Positions 35,581-46,496 of a DNA stretch of 64,000 nt are shown here, piece by piece; positions within the stretch are counted from its first letter, which is position 1, and each line of letters opens with the position of its first letter. The stretch comes from Gigaspora margarita (Eukaryota > Glomeromycota > Glomeromycetes > Diversisporales > Gigasporaceae), in assembly GCA_009809945.1 (NCBI GenBank), contig WTPW01000083.1, positions 328,848 through 392,847 of the forward strand. The letters run 5' to 3'. Position numbers and translations under genes: made by a program. Below the pieces are notes generated by a model. The model was given only the letters and a program-made list of their open reading frames with translations. It was not told the origin of the DNA and did not search any database.

Positions 35581-35859
35581 TGTAAAGTTGTATTGATTTG
35601 AATAATTATTTTGTAATTGTTATTTTGTAAAAGTTATATCCATATGTTTATTTGAATATTTTTTTACTAATAAATATTAGTTCTTTAGCTCTTTACAATT
35701 GAATAAAAAAATATTTAAAATAATAAACACATATGAGAGGACTAACATATAAATTAGCATTTTTTTATTTTTTTAAATTATTTTTTTGTTTATTCTAATT
35801 TAGTTTAATTTTTTTAAAATTATTTGTTTAGTTACTTCTAATAAGTTTGTTTATATGCA

Positions 35860-36120
35860 CCTAAGGTACATGTACCCATTATGTGATCTATATAAATTGC
35901 TATAAAATTTAAGACTAGTGTAACATTATATGATTAGAAAAATTCAAATCAAATGTTCATTTTGACAAAAATCGCTTATTTCACAAGAAATTGCATAATA
36001 AACCACCTTTTGTGCATTAATAATAGTTTTCTTTGAGCAATTTTACTATAAATAGCATAAATCCTAACCCTAATATAGTACATACCCTAACTTTAACCTA
36101 TATCAGTATTACAGTTTTTG
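35860..36120 (-). repeat. Element core, reverse orientation, ends unclear
   Basis: Reverse complement of the shared miniature-element core: AAAAATCGCTTATTTCACAAG, AAACCACCTTTTGTGC, ATTTTACTATAAATAG, then CCTAACCCTAA. No convincing TIRs. Confidence 0.5.
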
Positions 36121-36439
36121 TAATATTATATAATCAAAATAAAAGATACAAAAAGTTTAAAGTATCCTATGTATATTTATATTAATTCTGTTTTAATTTT
36201 AATTCCATTTAATTTAATTTTTAATTTTTTTTTATTATAATTTATTTTTACTTGCTGTATACCTGCAAATAATACATAGGGAGAGATTTTGAATTCTAAT
36301 CTAAATTGAGCTTAATTTATGCTAAAACTTGAAACTACTAACTTTCACATTATTTTTGGCATTTATTTTTTAATTTTACTTTTTATATATTTATTTTAGT
36401 AGAGGACATCAAAAGGAAAGGGGGAGGGTTGATGTTAAC

Positions 36440-36740
36440 TGAAAAATTAACTTCAAACAGCTTTAAAATTACTTTTCAGAACTTTTAGAAGGAGTAGAAA
36501 GAAGGGTATATAAAATGAACACACAAAATGAACAACCTATTTTTAAAGTAGTAAATTTATTATAACAAATTGACTTCAAGTTATATTTAGTCTAGAGTTT
36601 CTAGTTGAGTAGCTAATTATATAAGATAATTTAATTTAATAGTTAAAATTACATTGCTCTCACAAAAGAAAGGATAAAAAATAATAAAATAAATAAATAA
36701 AAAAATTATATAATGCCTTAATCCAAGAAAAATAACTTAG
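36440..36740 (+). repeat. Duplicate of 34200-34470
   Basis: See the partner block. The intervening DNA is shorter here (about 30 bp instead of 940 bp before the next shared block), so the copies have diverged by insertion or deletion. Confidence 0.55.
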
Positions 36741-36764
36741 TATGTATAATTTTTATAGCCAAAA

Positions 36765-36935
36765 TTATTGTGATTTCATGATTAGATCTGCATCAATTTT
36801 GTTGTAGCAATCTCAGATCGGAATTTGGGTCTACTAATTCCCAAGCTACTATTGGCAAATGCAAATGTTTCTCTTATTGAATAAATAAGTCACTTGGCTA
36901 GATGGCTTAAAAATTAATACAAGTTTATTTAAATA
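36765..36935 (+). repeat. Duplicate of 35410-35580
   Basis: Follows the previous block in the same order and orientation as its partner. Non-coding. Confidence 0.55.
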
Positions 36936-37059
36936 TTTTAGATATAATTAATTGATTTAAATTCTTTTTTATTTAATAAAATGTATAAATTTATACAAAT
37001 ATTATAATTTTAAAATATAAGCTATATAATTTATATAAATATAAAGAATAGAATAGGGC

Positions 37060-37680
37060 ACCACCTGTACCCCTATTAAATTATGTGGTTAAGTTAGTTT
37101 GCATTGAAGTTATTATTTTTTCATAAAGAATTCTTTGCAAAGTCTCACTATATTGGTAACTACAGTATACAATTAAGAGTTATTGTGATTTATACCATGC
37201 ATTACTGTAAAAAAATTCTGTTATAAAAACTTGTTATATATTTGGTGGCAACAGTATGATTTAAAGTTGAGGCAGGTTGCATTGGAATTGTCTTCTATTT
37301 TCTATGTAGTTGAGTTGGTTTGCATGAGAATCATTACAATTTCTATCATGAGTTACTAAAAACATTTTGTTGTCACAGTATTTGCTATTCTGATAATTAT
37401 AAAAAATGAGTTAGCCTGTATTGGAATTATTGTAATTTCTTTCACAAAATTGCTATAAAAAATACTGATACAAACCTATTCAACATATTATACAAGTTAA
37501 GCTAGAGTTGGCATTAAAATTACTGTGATTTATTTAAAAAAATTTAAAATTTTTCATAAAAACTTGCTCACTATTATGATAATCACAATATGTAATTGAA
37601 TTAGTTTATGTTAGAATTATTATTGATTATATTGTGAGTTGCTGTAAAAAATTCTGTAGCAAACCTTATTATTTCTGGTG
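37060..37680. repeat. Tandem repeat, about 115-bp unit, five to six copies
   Basis: Same family as 11920-12300 (TAGTTTGCATTG, TTTCTATCATGAG, AAAAATTCTGT, AACTTG.TA). Units are strongly diverged, so the array is old. Confidence 0.65.
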
Positions 37681-37699
37681 ATATATATTTCATGAATTA

Positions 37700-38447
37700 C
37701 TAATGCATGTTATTAGCATTATTCATGTGATAGAGATTATAAAGATTCACATGGGAGTAAATAATAAATCTCAGTGCTTTCTTATTTCACTTGTCTTGTT
37801 CACTTATTATCTTTGCCCCAATTACAACCTGACTCATTGCACTTAGTACCTTGCTCATTGTCATGTGTAGTGAGTTGAATGTGATGCACCAAAGAGTGGG
37901 CTTGAACTTGCTGCTTTTTTCAAAGTAGAATCCACCACACCTTAGCATGTGCCCATACTTTTGATCCTCATTTATGCTTCATTATGTGAGCATATCCATG
38001 TATACATTAAATTGTTATGAGCACAGTATGCAATAACAAAAGAGAAAAATGATGAAGTGGAGCACATACCCATCATACATTTTCATAATTTTTAATAAAA
38101 TTTATAACATTTGATAAGAAATCTGAGTAAGAATAATGAAAGCTATAATTTTATATGTCAAATTTTTAGTGATCCAGGTTATTTCTGGTCCTGATGATGA
38201 TCAGGAATTTTGAGGTATGAGTTATTTAATTCTCATGAGTTTCTCATGCATTAATTATTAATTTACAGATTGATTAGAATTAATTATGAAATGAATATGA
38301 TCCTTATAAAGTTAGCTGATTTAACACAACCAATCAAATTTCATAAAGATACATTAGTATGACCAAGTATCATTAAACCTTTACAAGGTGGCTCTAATTT
38401 CATCTTATCATATAGTGATTAATATGGTTTGGTATAAAGATCCTATA
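37700..38447. other. Spacer with a weak tRNA-like segment
   Basis: The reverse strand at about 37960-37880 has GGGCACATGCTAAGGTGTGG and AGTTCAAGCCC, which could be a decayed tRNA-type promoter. No tail or duplication supports a SINE call. No coding signal. Confidence 0.3.
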
Positions 38448-38457
38448 TTTTTATAGA

Positions 38458-38791
38458 GAAAATTGCTAACCATAACCGCAGTGATGATTACCTGTGATTT
38501 ACAATGCATAAACAATTTTTATTAAATTCTTTTAATGTTAGAGTAAGGGTAAAGGTTAGAGGTTAGGTTAGAGGTTAGAATAAGGTTGATATATAGTAAA
38601 ATTTAGCAAAGAATTATTGTTTTGCATAAAAAAAAGTAGTTGCATAGACAAAATTTTTAGTTAGAAGTGATTTTTTAAAAATTCTTTATTTTTGTTATAC
38701 AAAATTAATTTACATGTTACACCTAATCCTGAATTTTGATTGGCAAATTATGTACAGGTAATCATCACCGCAGTTATGGTTAGCAATATTC
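38458..38791. mobile_element. Mutator-like miniature element, 334 bp
   Basis: TIRs of about 40 bp (TTGCTAACCATAACCGCAG against a near-identical inverse at the right). A perfect 10-bp duplication TTTTTATAGA lies at 38448-38457 and 38792-38801. The core has a degenerate GGTTAG run (38540-38590), ATATAGTAAAATTTAGC, AAAAAAAAGTAGTTGCATAG and TTACACCTAATCCTGAATTT. Confidence 0.85.
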
Positions 38792-38801
38792 TTTTTATAG
38801 A

Positions 38802-39340
38802 TGTGCCTGAAGAATTTTTTAGATTATTTTATTTCTTAATTTAGTATGGCTTCTTACATGGAAAATAAAATGGGCTATAAAGATTTCTCACTAATAAGCA
38901 TGAGGAGTGAGTCAGCAGGGCAAGCAAAGTGAGCTAAAAGAGCTGAGAGAGCTAAAAGAGAGCAAAATTCCCAATATAATTTTATCACTTGAGAAGCATG
39001 AGATTAAAAAAAATAAGTGATTCATAGAAATTTTTTTTTCTTTTTTATGCCAAAAATGATTAACATGTGATCTTGTGCAGTTAATTAAGTAGAAAGAACC
39101 ACTAAATGGATATGGAAAATGAAGACCAGAAAATTTTCTTTATAGAAATAGGATTATTAAGACATAAAATAAGTTAATAAATTTAATTATAATTTTATCT
39201 GAAATCTAATTACCTATTTTCTACAAAGTTAAATTTTAAAAAATTTCTGGTTTAGGCTTGTAGTGATAAAAATATATAAATATATTTCATAGCACAGTGA
39301 AATAAATGAGTTATTTCATGCTATCATTATGATTACATCT
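38802..39340. other. Spacer, no gene seen
   Basis: Purine-rich short repeats around 38900-38965 (GAGCTAAAAGAGCTGAGAGA). No coding signal. Confidence 0.4.
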
Positions 39341-39342
39341 AC

Positions 39343-39462
39343 ATTTTACTCATCACAACTTTTAATGCAAATTTTGGTCTTTTTTTTCTTATTTATTATT
39401 TCCCCATGGGGTGATAACAAATAAGAACAAATTTGTATTAAAAATTGTGATTATAGCTATTA
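39343..39462. repeat. Hairpin
   Basis: CACAACTTTTAATGCAAATTT pairs with an inverted relative ending AATTGTG near 39449 (21-base left arm shown in shortened form elsewhere; key pairs are ACAACTTTTAATG and ATTAAAAATTGTG). Probably a small foldback element. Confidence 0.5.
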
Positions 39463-39489
39463 TCAAAACATTGATAACAAATTAGCTAA

Positions 39490-39655
39490 ATGATTTTTGG
39501 CTGATTCGATTAAATTATATAGCTAGAACTTTTGTAGAGCAATATATATATATATACTGTACATATATATATACAATTTTTTAATTTTTATTGAATCTAT
39601 TATACTAAAATTACAAGCTTAACCAAATCGGCCAAAAAATCAATCAGATAATTTT
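39490..39655. repeat. Foldback with an AT-palindromic centre
   Basis: TGATTTTTGGCTGATTCG (left) pairs with CCAAATCGGCCAAAAAATCA (right). The centre is a TATATA/TGTACA palindrome at 39541-39582. Confidence 0.55.
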
Positions 39656-39682
39656 TATCAGGTGTTTCAGGAATTATGTTAC

Positions 39683-39889
39683 GCTATTTCATAATTTCTG
39701 GGACATCTGCTCATTACCCAAATCTTTTTGGTAGTTTGGTAAATTATCTAACTTTCTAGAAACTACATTGCTGTCTTTGAATCTTTAGTCTGGAGGCAGT
39801 GATGTAATTTCTGGAGTTAGGTGATTTACCAAATTACCAAAAAGATTTTGAGTAATAAGCAGATGTTTCAGAAATTATGAAAATAGCTA
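39683..39889. mobile_element. Foldback element, about 207 bp
   Basis: The arms are about 85 bp: TCATAATTTCTGGGACATCT and CATTACCCAAATC at left, AGATGTTTCAGAAATTATGA and GATTTTGAGTAATAAGC at right. This is the third foldback in a row from 39343, showing clustering. Confidence 0.65.
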
Positions 39890-39964
39890 TAATAGCTGTT
39901 ATAATACATAAATCTTGTTATGAGATCATATTAAAATATAAGAGAATATGCAATATTTAGTAAT

Positions 39965-40475
39965 TACAAATATTTAGTGACAGTGATACAAGAGGTATTG
40001 GCAGATGGCAATAATCAGAGGTTTGAAATAAATAATGACCAGAATGAGGGTTGCAGGTATGGCTACTAGGATAGGCCTCTGGGTAACTACTTAATAGGCA
40101 ACCAAAAGTTGCAGATATGGCTAGTTGTACTCTCGTCAATGTACTATATCAGGTATCCTTCAGGTCAGTATCTAAAATTGGGTTGCAAAATCTGTGGACC
40201 ACAAAAATTTTAAAATTCCACAACCAAAATCTGAAATGCATATGCAAATTTGTACATAAATTTGTAAAATTTACTAATAAATTTTTATTTATGTCATGTG
40301 TGCAACTAAATTTTTATAAATTTTTATAATCTGCAAATATTTTTTTATATTTGGTTGTGGCCCGCAACTAATTTAAAAATTGAATTTCAGATACTGCTTC
40401 ATATAGTTACCCTTAATCTTAAATATCTTGAATAAAACACTTACTCCCAAAGTAAGCACCTTAACTAGAAAAAAA
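39965..40475 (+). mobile_element. Truncated SINE copy with a nested element
   Basis: Matches the 3' part of the 3170 SINE: GGGTTGCAGGTATGGC, TAGGCAACCAAAAGTTGCAG, ATCTTGAATAAAA. Candidate duplication TATTTAGTAAT at 39954-39964 and 40480-40490. The body is interrupted by a 231-bp TIR element at 40166-40396. Confidence 0.75.
40166..40396. mobile_element. 231-bp TIR element, possibly hAT-like
   Basis: TIRs CAGTATCTAAAATT (left) and CAGTATCTGAAATT (right, reverse strand), with TTGC, GGCCAC and ACAACCAAA words in inverted positions further in. Flanking octamers CTTCAGGT and CTTCATAT share five bases. It is inserted in a SINE, so it is younger than that copy. Confidence 0.75.
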
Positions 40476-40490
40476 CAACTATTTAGTAAT

Positions 40491-41285
40491 AGCAATGCAC
40501 AGCTAAATATAAGTGCAAATTGATATATATAAAAATATTGTACATGCATTGACTATTTATTTATTTCTTATTTCACATACATATTATATATATATAGATA
40601 GAGTGCAAACTTTATATCAAAATAAATTTTTTAAATTGGTATTATTAATAAAGTGAAGAATCTAGACTTTTAATTTCTTGTATAAAATATACCAAGAATA
40701 TTGTGTAACTTTGAAAAAATGACCAATTTCAGTGATTATTTTAAATAAATAATAAGGTTAAAATTTTTTTTCTTTTTGATATTCTTGTTAGTACTTTATT
40801 AAGAATATTTCAATTTAATCTATATGTTATAAAACTAATCTAAATAATTATGCCTTAAAGTTTAAGTCTGACCTCATGGCTATCTTACTGGTACCCAAAT
40901 ATGACTCTTTGTACTAAATCATATAATTTAGAACTTCTGTCAAACCATCAAATTATATACCTAGATTGGTACCTTTAATTATAAAATTGCTTACTAATTC
41001 AATGAATTTAATAGCAATATTATTTTTTTAAAACTAGTTCTTATTTTTTCTTTTTAGCCAATCTCAGTTTCTTTTCTTGACTTTTTAATATCTGGTAACT
41101 TTCTAAGTTTTCTCTTTTTTTATTATTCAAAATTTTTTCATTCTTGTAAGCTTTCTTTTGTCATTTCTGAACTTTTTTTCCCTTTTTCTTTATGTTGATA
41201 CTGTTTCTTCTTTCCACATAATAGTTTACTTATAATGCTTTTTTCAAATGCTTCTGTAAAACATATTCTATTCAATATATTGTTA
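40491..41285. other. Spacer, possible Lys-rich coding fragment on minus strand
   Basis: The reverse strand of about 41040-41275 gives a Lys/Glu/Ser-rich frame (ICFTEAFEKSIISKLLCGKK) with several stops. This may be a dead exon or A-rich chance. Nothing else is seen. Confidence 0.3.
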
Positions 41286-41289
41286 ACCT

Positions 41290-42590
41290 ATGAAAATACA
41301 CAAAAATGGGCATAACTCATGATCCAGTGATCAGAATTCGATAAAACAACTACTATTTGAATCAGCTTATCAAGATGATTCTAATGAGCTATAGATTATC
41401 TCTGTACAACTACTAGTTGCCAAGATCTGAACCAATAAACTATAGGATCTACAATTTGATTGGCTAGGCGATCTACTATGCGAAAGTGCATATATGGAGG
41501 ATGGCTAAAGCCAGGTGCATTTATATGTTTTTGATTATTTAATTAAAATTAGTGTAAAGATTAGTTAGAATTAGGGTTAGAGCTTATCTTATTAGTAAAA
41601 TTGTCTTCTTGACATTTTTTATTAATGCATCTAGACAGGATTAGATACTTGTTTCTTGTGTTTTGGCATTTTTTACTTTTTTTCTTTGTTTTTGTCTCAT
41701 CGGGCTAATCCATAAAGATCAAATTTTATAATTTGATTGGCTTTTTATCACATGAATGCACCTGGCGTAGATAACCCTATATATGGCATTTATAAAACAT
41801 ATCATATTTATAGTATATATACTCTATATTTTATTTATTACACATATGTTATTTATTTCATATATTACATTTCTATTAAATATACTATATATAATTTTAA
41901 TAGTGTTATTCTATATCTACTTCTTTAAAGATAGTAGGTAACTAGAGCAACCTTAGACAGTGAACACTTTGTGTAACCTCACTTGTTACTGTGATATATC
42001 TAAGTTGAGAGTCATTTTTAATAAACTTAACAAAGAAGATTTTTGGCAATTTGCAATTACAAAAGAGGCTACAATTAAAAGTATATAAGGATACTAGTAA
42101 TTGTTTAATTTAAATAATAAATAAATGTATTTATTAGTAAAAGAATATGAAGACTCAATGTTGTACTTGGGTCCACATCTGTTGCTTTTATACATTTCAT
42201 TTTTTCAAAATGCAACAAACTATGTCTACTACATGTGTAATATATGCTATATCTACTATTAATAAATATATAATATATGTAATAGAAATGTAATATATGA
42301 AATAAATAATATATGTATAATAAATAAAAAAATATGTAGAATATATGCTATAAATATGACCTGTTTTAGAAATAACATATGTAAAGACATTCGTGCAAAA
42401 GGTTCTCAGCCAATCAGATTGCAAATCATATATTAATTGAAAATTGATTCCGATCTTGGTACCCAGTGGTCATACAGAGATAATCTTTAGCTCGTTAGAA
42501 CCGACTCGGTGAGCTGATTCGAATGGTAGTTGTTTCATTCAATTTGGACCAATAGATCATGAGTTATGATTGGTTTTGTGTTTCCTATAT
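41290..42590. mobile_element. Composite inverted-repeat element
   Basis: The outer arms (41290-41480 and 42415-42590) are about 180 bp and inverted: CATAACTCATGATC, CAACTACTATTTGAATCAGCT-like, GATTATCTCTGTA, GATTGGCT. Inner AT-rich arms (41790-41900 and 42210-42390) continue the pairing. The left arm is interrupted by a 280-bp insert at 41499-41778. A further inverted pair (41930-42260 with 42595-42960) crosses the right boundary, so two overlapping inverted duplications have occurred. The Tyr/Ile-rich ORFs here are AT shadows. Confidence 0.7.
41499..41778. mobile_element. 280-bp TIR element nested in the composite
   Basis: TIRs with GCCAGGTGCATT at both ends, termini AGGATGG and AGGGTTA. 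A perfect 8-bp duplication ATATATGG lies at 41491-41498 and 41779-41786. The opposite arm of the host (reverse strand near 42380) shows the empty site. The core includes ATTAGGGTTAGAG, TAGTAAAATTG and TTTGATTGGC, as in the Mutator-like set, although the ends differ. Confidence 0.8.
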
Positions 42591-42594
42591 GTTA

Positions 42595-42960
42595 ATAGTA
42601 GTAGATATAGTATATATTGCACATGTAATAAATATAGCCTGTTACATTTGAGAAAAACAAAAATGTATAAAACAGCCAATGTGGACCCCAAGTTCAACAT
42701 TGAGTCTTCATACTCTTTTAATAATTAAAACAATTATTTACTATACAAATTAAACAGTTACTAATATTTATATACTTTTAATTGTTGTCTTTTTTATAAT
42801 TGCAAATTGCCAAAAATCTTCTTTGTTAAGTTTTATTAAAAATCCCTAATGATTTAGATAAATTACAGAAACAAGTGAGGTTATACAAAGTATTCACTAT
42901 CTAAGGTCACTCTAGTTATCTACTATCTTTGAAGAAATAGAAATAATGATTTAGTATTTT
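42595..42960 (-). repeat. Inverted copy of 41895-42260
   Basis: Long inverted match: AGATTTTTGGCAATTTGCAA, GAAGACTCAATGTTG, ACTTGGGGTCCACAT, GATAGTAGATAACTAGAG and their partners. About 360 bp with moderate divergence. Confidence 0.85.
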
Positions 42961-43190
42961 AGTATTAATATTTTTGTATTCTACTAATTTAGGAAATTTA
43001 TATCAAATATAGTAGTTAATAATAATTATCATACCTTAAACCTCTTAAAAACCAGGTATGTAACTATAGAAATATCAATTTAGTATTTTGGCATTAGTGT
43101 AATTTTAGTATTTTTGTGTTTTACTAGTTTAGAAAATTTATACCAAATATAGAAATTGGCTAAAGTGGAGCGAGTTTTAATAATCTACAT
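42961..43190. other. Spacer with a short direct duplication
   Basis: TTAGTATTTTAGTATTAATATT-type blocks near 42950-43020 recur at 43080-43150, both followed by ATTTATA.CAAATATAG. Non-coding. Confidence 0.5.
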
Positions 43191-43191
43191 A

Positions 43192-43820
43192 TAGTCCGGT
43201 GCAAAAAGATTTGTACCTCAAACAGCTCTGATTCAAATATTTTTTGTACAAATTAATTTTGGATTTTTTTAATTTAATATAATCATTAGGTTATCGGATT
43301 AATAAAAATAAATTTTTTTTGATAATTTTATTGTTTCAATAAAAAATTTTATTAATAGTAGCTTTTTTTAATAATTTTTACTATATAATTTACTATAGTA
43401 ATTTTTATAATTTTTATATATGTGTATATAGTAAAAAAAATCAAATCATCTTGCTTAAAAGCTTAATTTCTTCACAACCAGTAATTCAATTTTGCTCAAA
43501 TTTTAACCATATCTTTATCATATGCACATTAATGCACTTGCATAGTACAAACTCATACAACTGCATATTGGTTGTGAAATTATTTAAAATATCTTTTTTT
43601 TAAAAAAAAATATCTTTTTTTTTTTGAATACAGCAAATTGTGCATGCTTAATTATTAAAATAAAACAATGTTATAACAATAAAAATAATATAATAAGTTA
43701 GATTAAAACCTATTTTATTTGATATTAAAAATTTTTAATAATTAATCAAAGATATAAAAACTTTTACATAGAGTTGTATTACAAAATTTTTTGAGGTACA
43801 AATCTTTCTGCACCGGACCA
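43192..43820. mobile_element. Tc1/mariner-like non-autonomous element, 629 bp
   Basis: TIRs TAGTCCGGTGCAAAAAGA (left) and TGGTCCGGTGCAGAAAGA (right, reverse strand), each continuing into TTTGTACCTCAAA. TA lies on both sides (43190-43191 and 43821-43822). The terminal form (GGTGCAAAAAG) is typical of Tc1-type elements. The interior is AT-rich with an inverted TTCACAACCA pair and no transposase. Confidence 0.8.
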
Positions 43821-43822
43821 TA

Positions 43823-44530
43823 TTAACTAAATGATAAACAATCAATCACTGCATAATACCAAAATACTCAATCATGTGTATTATACTATTAATATTAATT
43901 ATACATAAAATCATTATAATGTAATCTAAAAAAAATAAAATAAAAAATATAAAAAAATTATTAAGCCTATTTGATGCATTATCTGCCATATATATTGCAT
44001 AAAATGTAAAAAAACTTTAAACAAACTATTTTATACTATTTTACTCAACATTTTTACTTTATTTGACATTTCTACTTTATTTAATGTTTTTACTTTATTC
44101 AACATTTCCACTTTATTCAACTTAAATGCATGCTTTGTGGTAGAATAAATTAGCAAACATTTAAAGAAAATTATTTTTACTATTTTATTTTATTTTTAGT
44201 ACTATTATTTTTTTTAAAAAATAGTATATCTTTATTTTATTTAGATATAAACTTATTATTATTGGGCTTATTACATATATGATACTATTTATTATTAATA
44301 CTCACTATTTGGAAAGTCTTTTAATGAATCTAAATATAAAACAAAATGCATTATATGTATGATTATGCATAAGGCTATTTGAAATTGATTCTTCAATAAA
44401 CTGTATAAATATAAAATAACACTTAGAGCATTTAAATAATAGCTAGGATTAAGCTTAATTCATTAAAATTCTAAGTTACACTTTTGGGAGTTATACAAAA
44501 AGTCTAATTAGAAATGTTAAATAATTCTGA
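43823..44530. other. AT-rich spacer, no gene seen
   Basis: Short tandem CATTT(C/T)TACTTTATT words occur at 44050-44120. No coding signal. Confidence 0.45.
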
Positions 44531-44719
44531 TATAGATAGTTATATTCTCTATTGAATTCAAATACTTGTAGCTGATTTTAAAATTAATAGGACATGTGAT
44601 AAATTTTGTGATGATCATTGGCAAATTTCTATTATTATTTTTCTAAAATTATACTGAAACAATATACTGGCTAAAAATTATATTATCAAAAACTACTGTA
44701 ATTTTAATATAATTATTAT

Positions 44720-44900
44720 AGGACCCCGAAATATACATAGATAGGTCAGGTTAATTATAGGGTTACTAAAAAAGGAAGGATCTGCAAAAAAAAACTTCAA
44801 AAATAAGCAAAAAATTACTATAAATAGAAAAGATCTGCATAAAAAACCTCAAAAATAAGCAAACTCATACCTGACCTATCTATGTATATTTCGGGGTCCT
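44720..44900. mobile_element. 181-bp TIR element with near-perfect ends
   Basis: The ends are perfect inverted repeats of about 32 bp (AGGACCCCGAAATATACATA continuing into GATAGGTCAGGT). Flanked by ATTATTAT on both sides (44712-44719 and 44901-44908), an 8-bp duplication, though in AT-rich context. The interior consists of two AAAAATAAGCAAA / GATCTGCA repeats. Low divergence of the arms suggests a recent insertion. Confidence 0.85.
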
Positions 44901-45064
44901 ATTATTATATTAGAATGAAACCTGAGTTGCAAAATAGTAAATCTGCTTTGTATATGATTATTATTTACTTTAATAAAAAAAACCTGTTTAAGTAATGTTT
45001 GGTTGGTTTTACAATTCCTATACAATAAACAAATACAGTATTATGAGATGCACATTATAATAGA

Positions 45065-45310
45065 ACCCGGACATTTCTAATATATGTTATATTTTTTTTA
45101 ACAAATTGATTCAAATTTGATCTAAGATACAAATTTAAATTTTAGCAAATTTAAGTTAATTTTAAAAAGGGTTATAATTGAATATTTTGTCAAATTACTA
45201 AAATTTTACATATAATATATTTTATTTTTAGCAATTTACTTACATTTTGCAAGAATTATTATAACAAGTTAAGTTATACTATAATGAGAACCAGATATAA
45301 CAAGTTATTA
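45065..45310. repeat. Decayed relative of the GGGGTCCT element
   Basis: Begins AATAGAACCCGGACATTTCT, an altered form of the inverse of the end at 415-436, and carries TTTTAGCAA words as at 300-365. Boundaries are unclear. Confidence 0.4.
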
Positions 45311-45589
45311 ATGGCTATATAGAGCAAAATTATATTGTATATCAATAAACAAAATATTATATAATGCAATTGTGCAGGGTTATTATTAAGCAAAATTAGT
45401 TAGTAATTCATATAATAATTAAGTAATTATTATATAGTAGTAACTTTTCTAAAATTTTTAATAAATATAAAATTAAATATACTAGCATAATATATTTTAA
45501 TATAATGAATAAGTTTTTTAGAGCACAAAGTTAGAATCAATTTGTAAAATTTTGAAAATCATTTTTTAAAAATTTTTTATTTGAATTCT

Positions 45590-46440
45590 ATAGATTTGTA
45601 GAATTAAAATAAAAAATTTACATCAAAATTTGGTCAAGCACTCATGGAGATATCTTTGATGAAAGTTTCTGTAAACAATTCAATACAGCTTTTTTGTAAT
45701 ATGTTTTTTTGCTTTTTCAAAATAACCCACTATTTGGCAATGATTTACAAAAATTTTACTATGCTAACTAAAAACACTTTTATAACAAAACATGTAGTGC
45801 ATATTATTGACTACTAGAATCTCAAATTTCATAAAAAAATATTAAAAACTCATAAAGATATTAATGTTTTTGTAAATTTGGACACATACATTTTTGCAAG
45901 TTTTCTCTTAAACTTAAAATACTTTTAAAATCATTTTTTCAAAATAAATCCTCTAAAATGTAACTATATAAGTTAATAGAATAGGTATTCGAGAGTTATT
46001 AGTTAAAAATTCATCAAAAACGGATTAATATTGACAAAGTTATAATGATTTTTCAATTTGCTTCCAGATTCAGAATTTTTTAAAATTTTCAATTTTGATA
46101 AAAACAGAAAAATTAATATCACAGGCTAGATTTTTGCAAGTTCAAATAAAACAAGTTATTGCACACTAATATAATCAATAGAAAATAGGCTAAAATTTTG
46201 CTTTCTAAAATTTCAAGTTATTTGGTTAAATTTTCATTCTATAATAGGTTTTTTTTATTTGGCATAGCTTTTTTATAATATACTTTTTTGAAATAGAAGA
46301 ATCTTTCATCAAAGATATCTCTATGAGTTTTTGACCAAATTTGATGAACAATTTTTTATTTGAATTCTATATATTTGTAGAATAAAATAAAAATTTTTAT
46401 TGAATTTGATCAAGTAGTTGCAAAGATATCTTTGATTAAA
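45590..46440. repeat. Palindromic-unit repeats, inverted copy of 1-260 plus single units
   Basis: 45590-45830 is the reverse complement of 1-260. A further palindromic unit with AAAATTTTTTATTTGAATTC-type arms is centred near 46370. No coding signal between them. Confidence 0.7.
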
Positions 46441-46496
46441 ATTTTAGAGTATTTCAAAATATATATTATATGACAGATATATTTAAATTATTAATA

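Noticed and set aside
37880-37960. tRNA-like segment, possible SINE on the minus strand
   Set aside because: Box matches are weak and neither tail nor flanking duplication was found.
41737-42424. Tyr/Ile-rich ORFs on both strands
   Set aside because: Both come from AT-rich inverted arms of the same repeat; composition is not protein-like.
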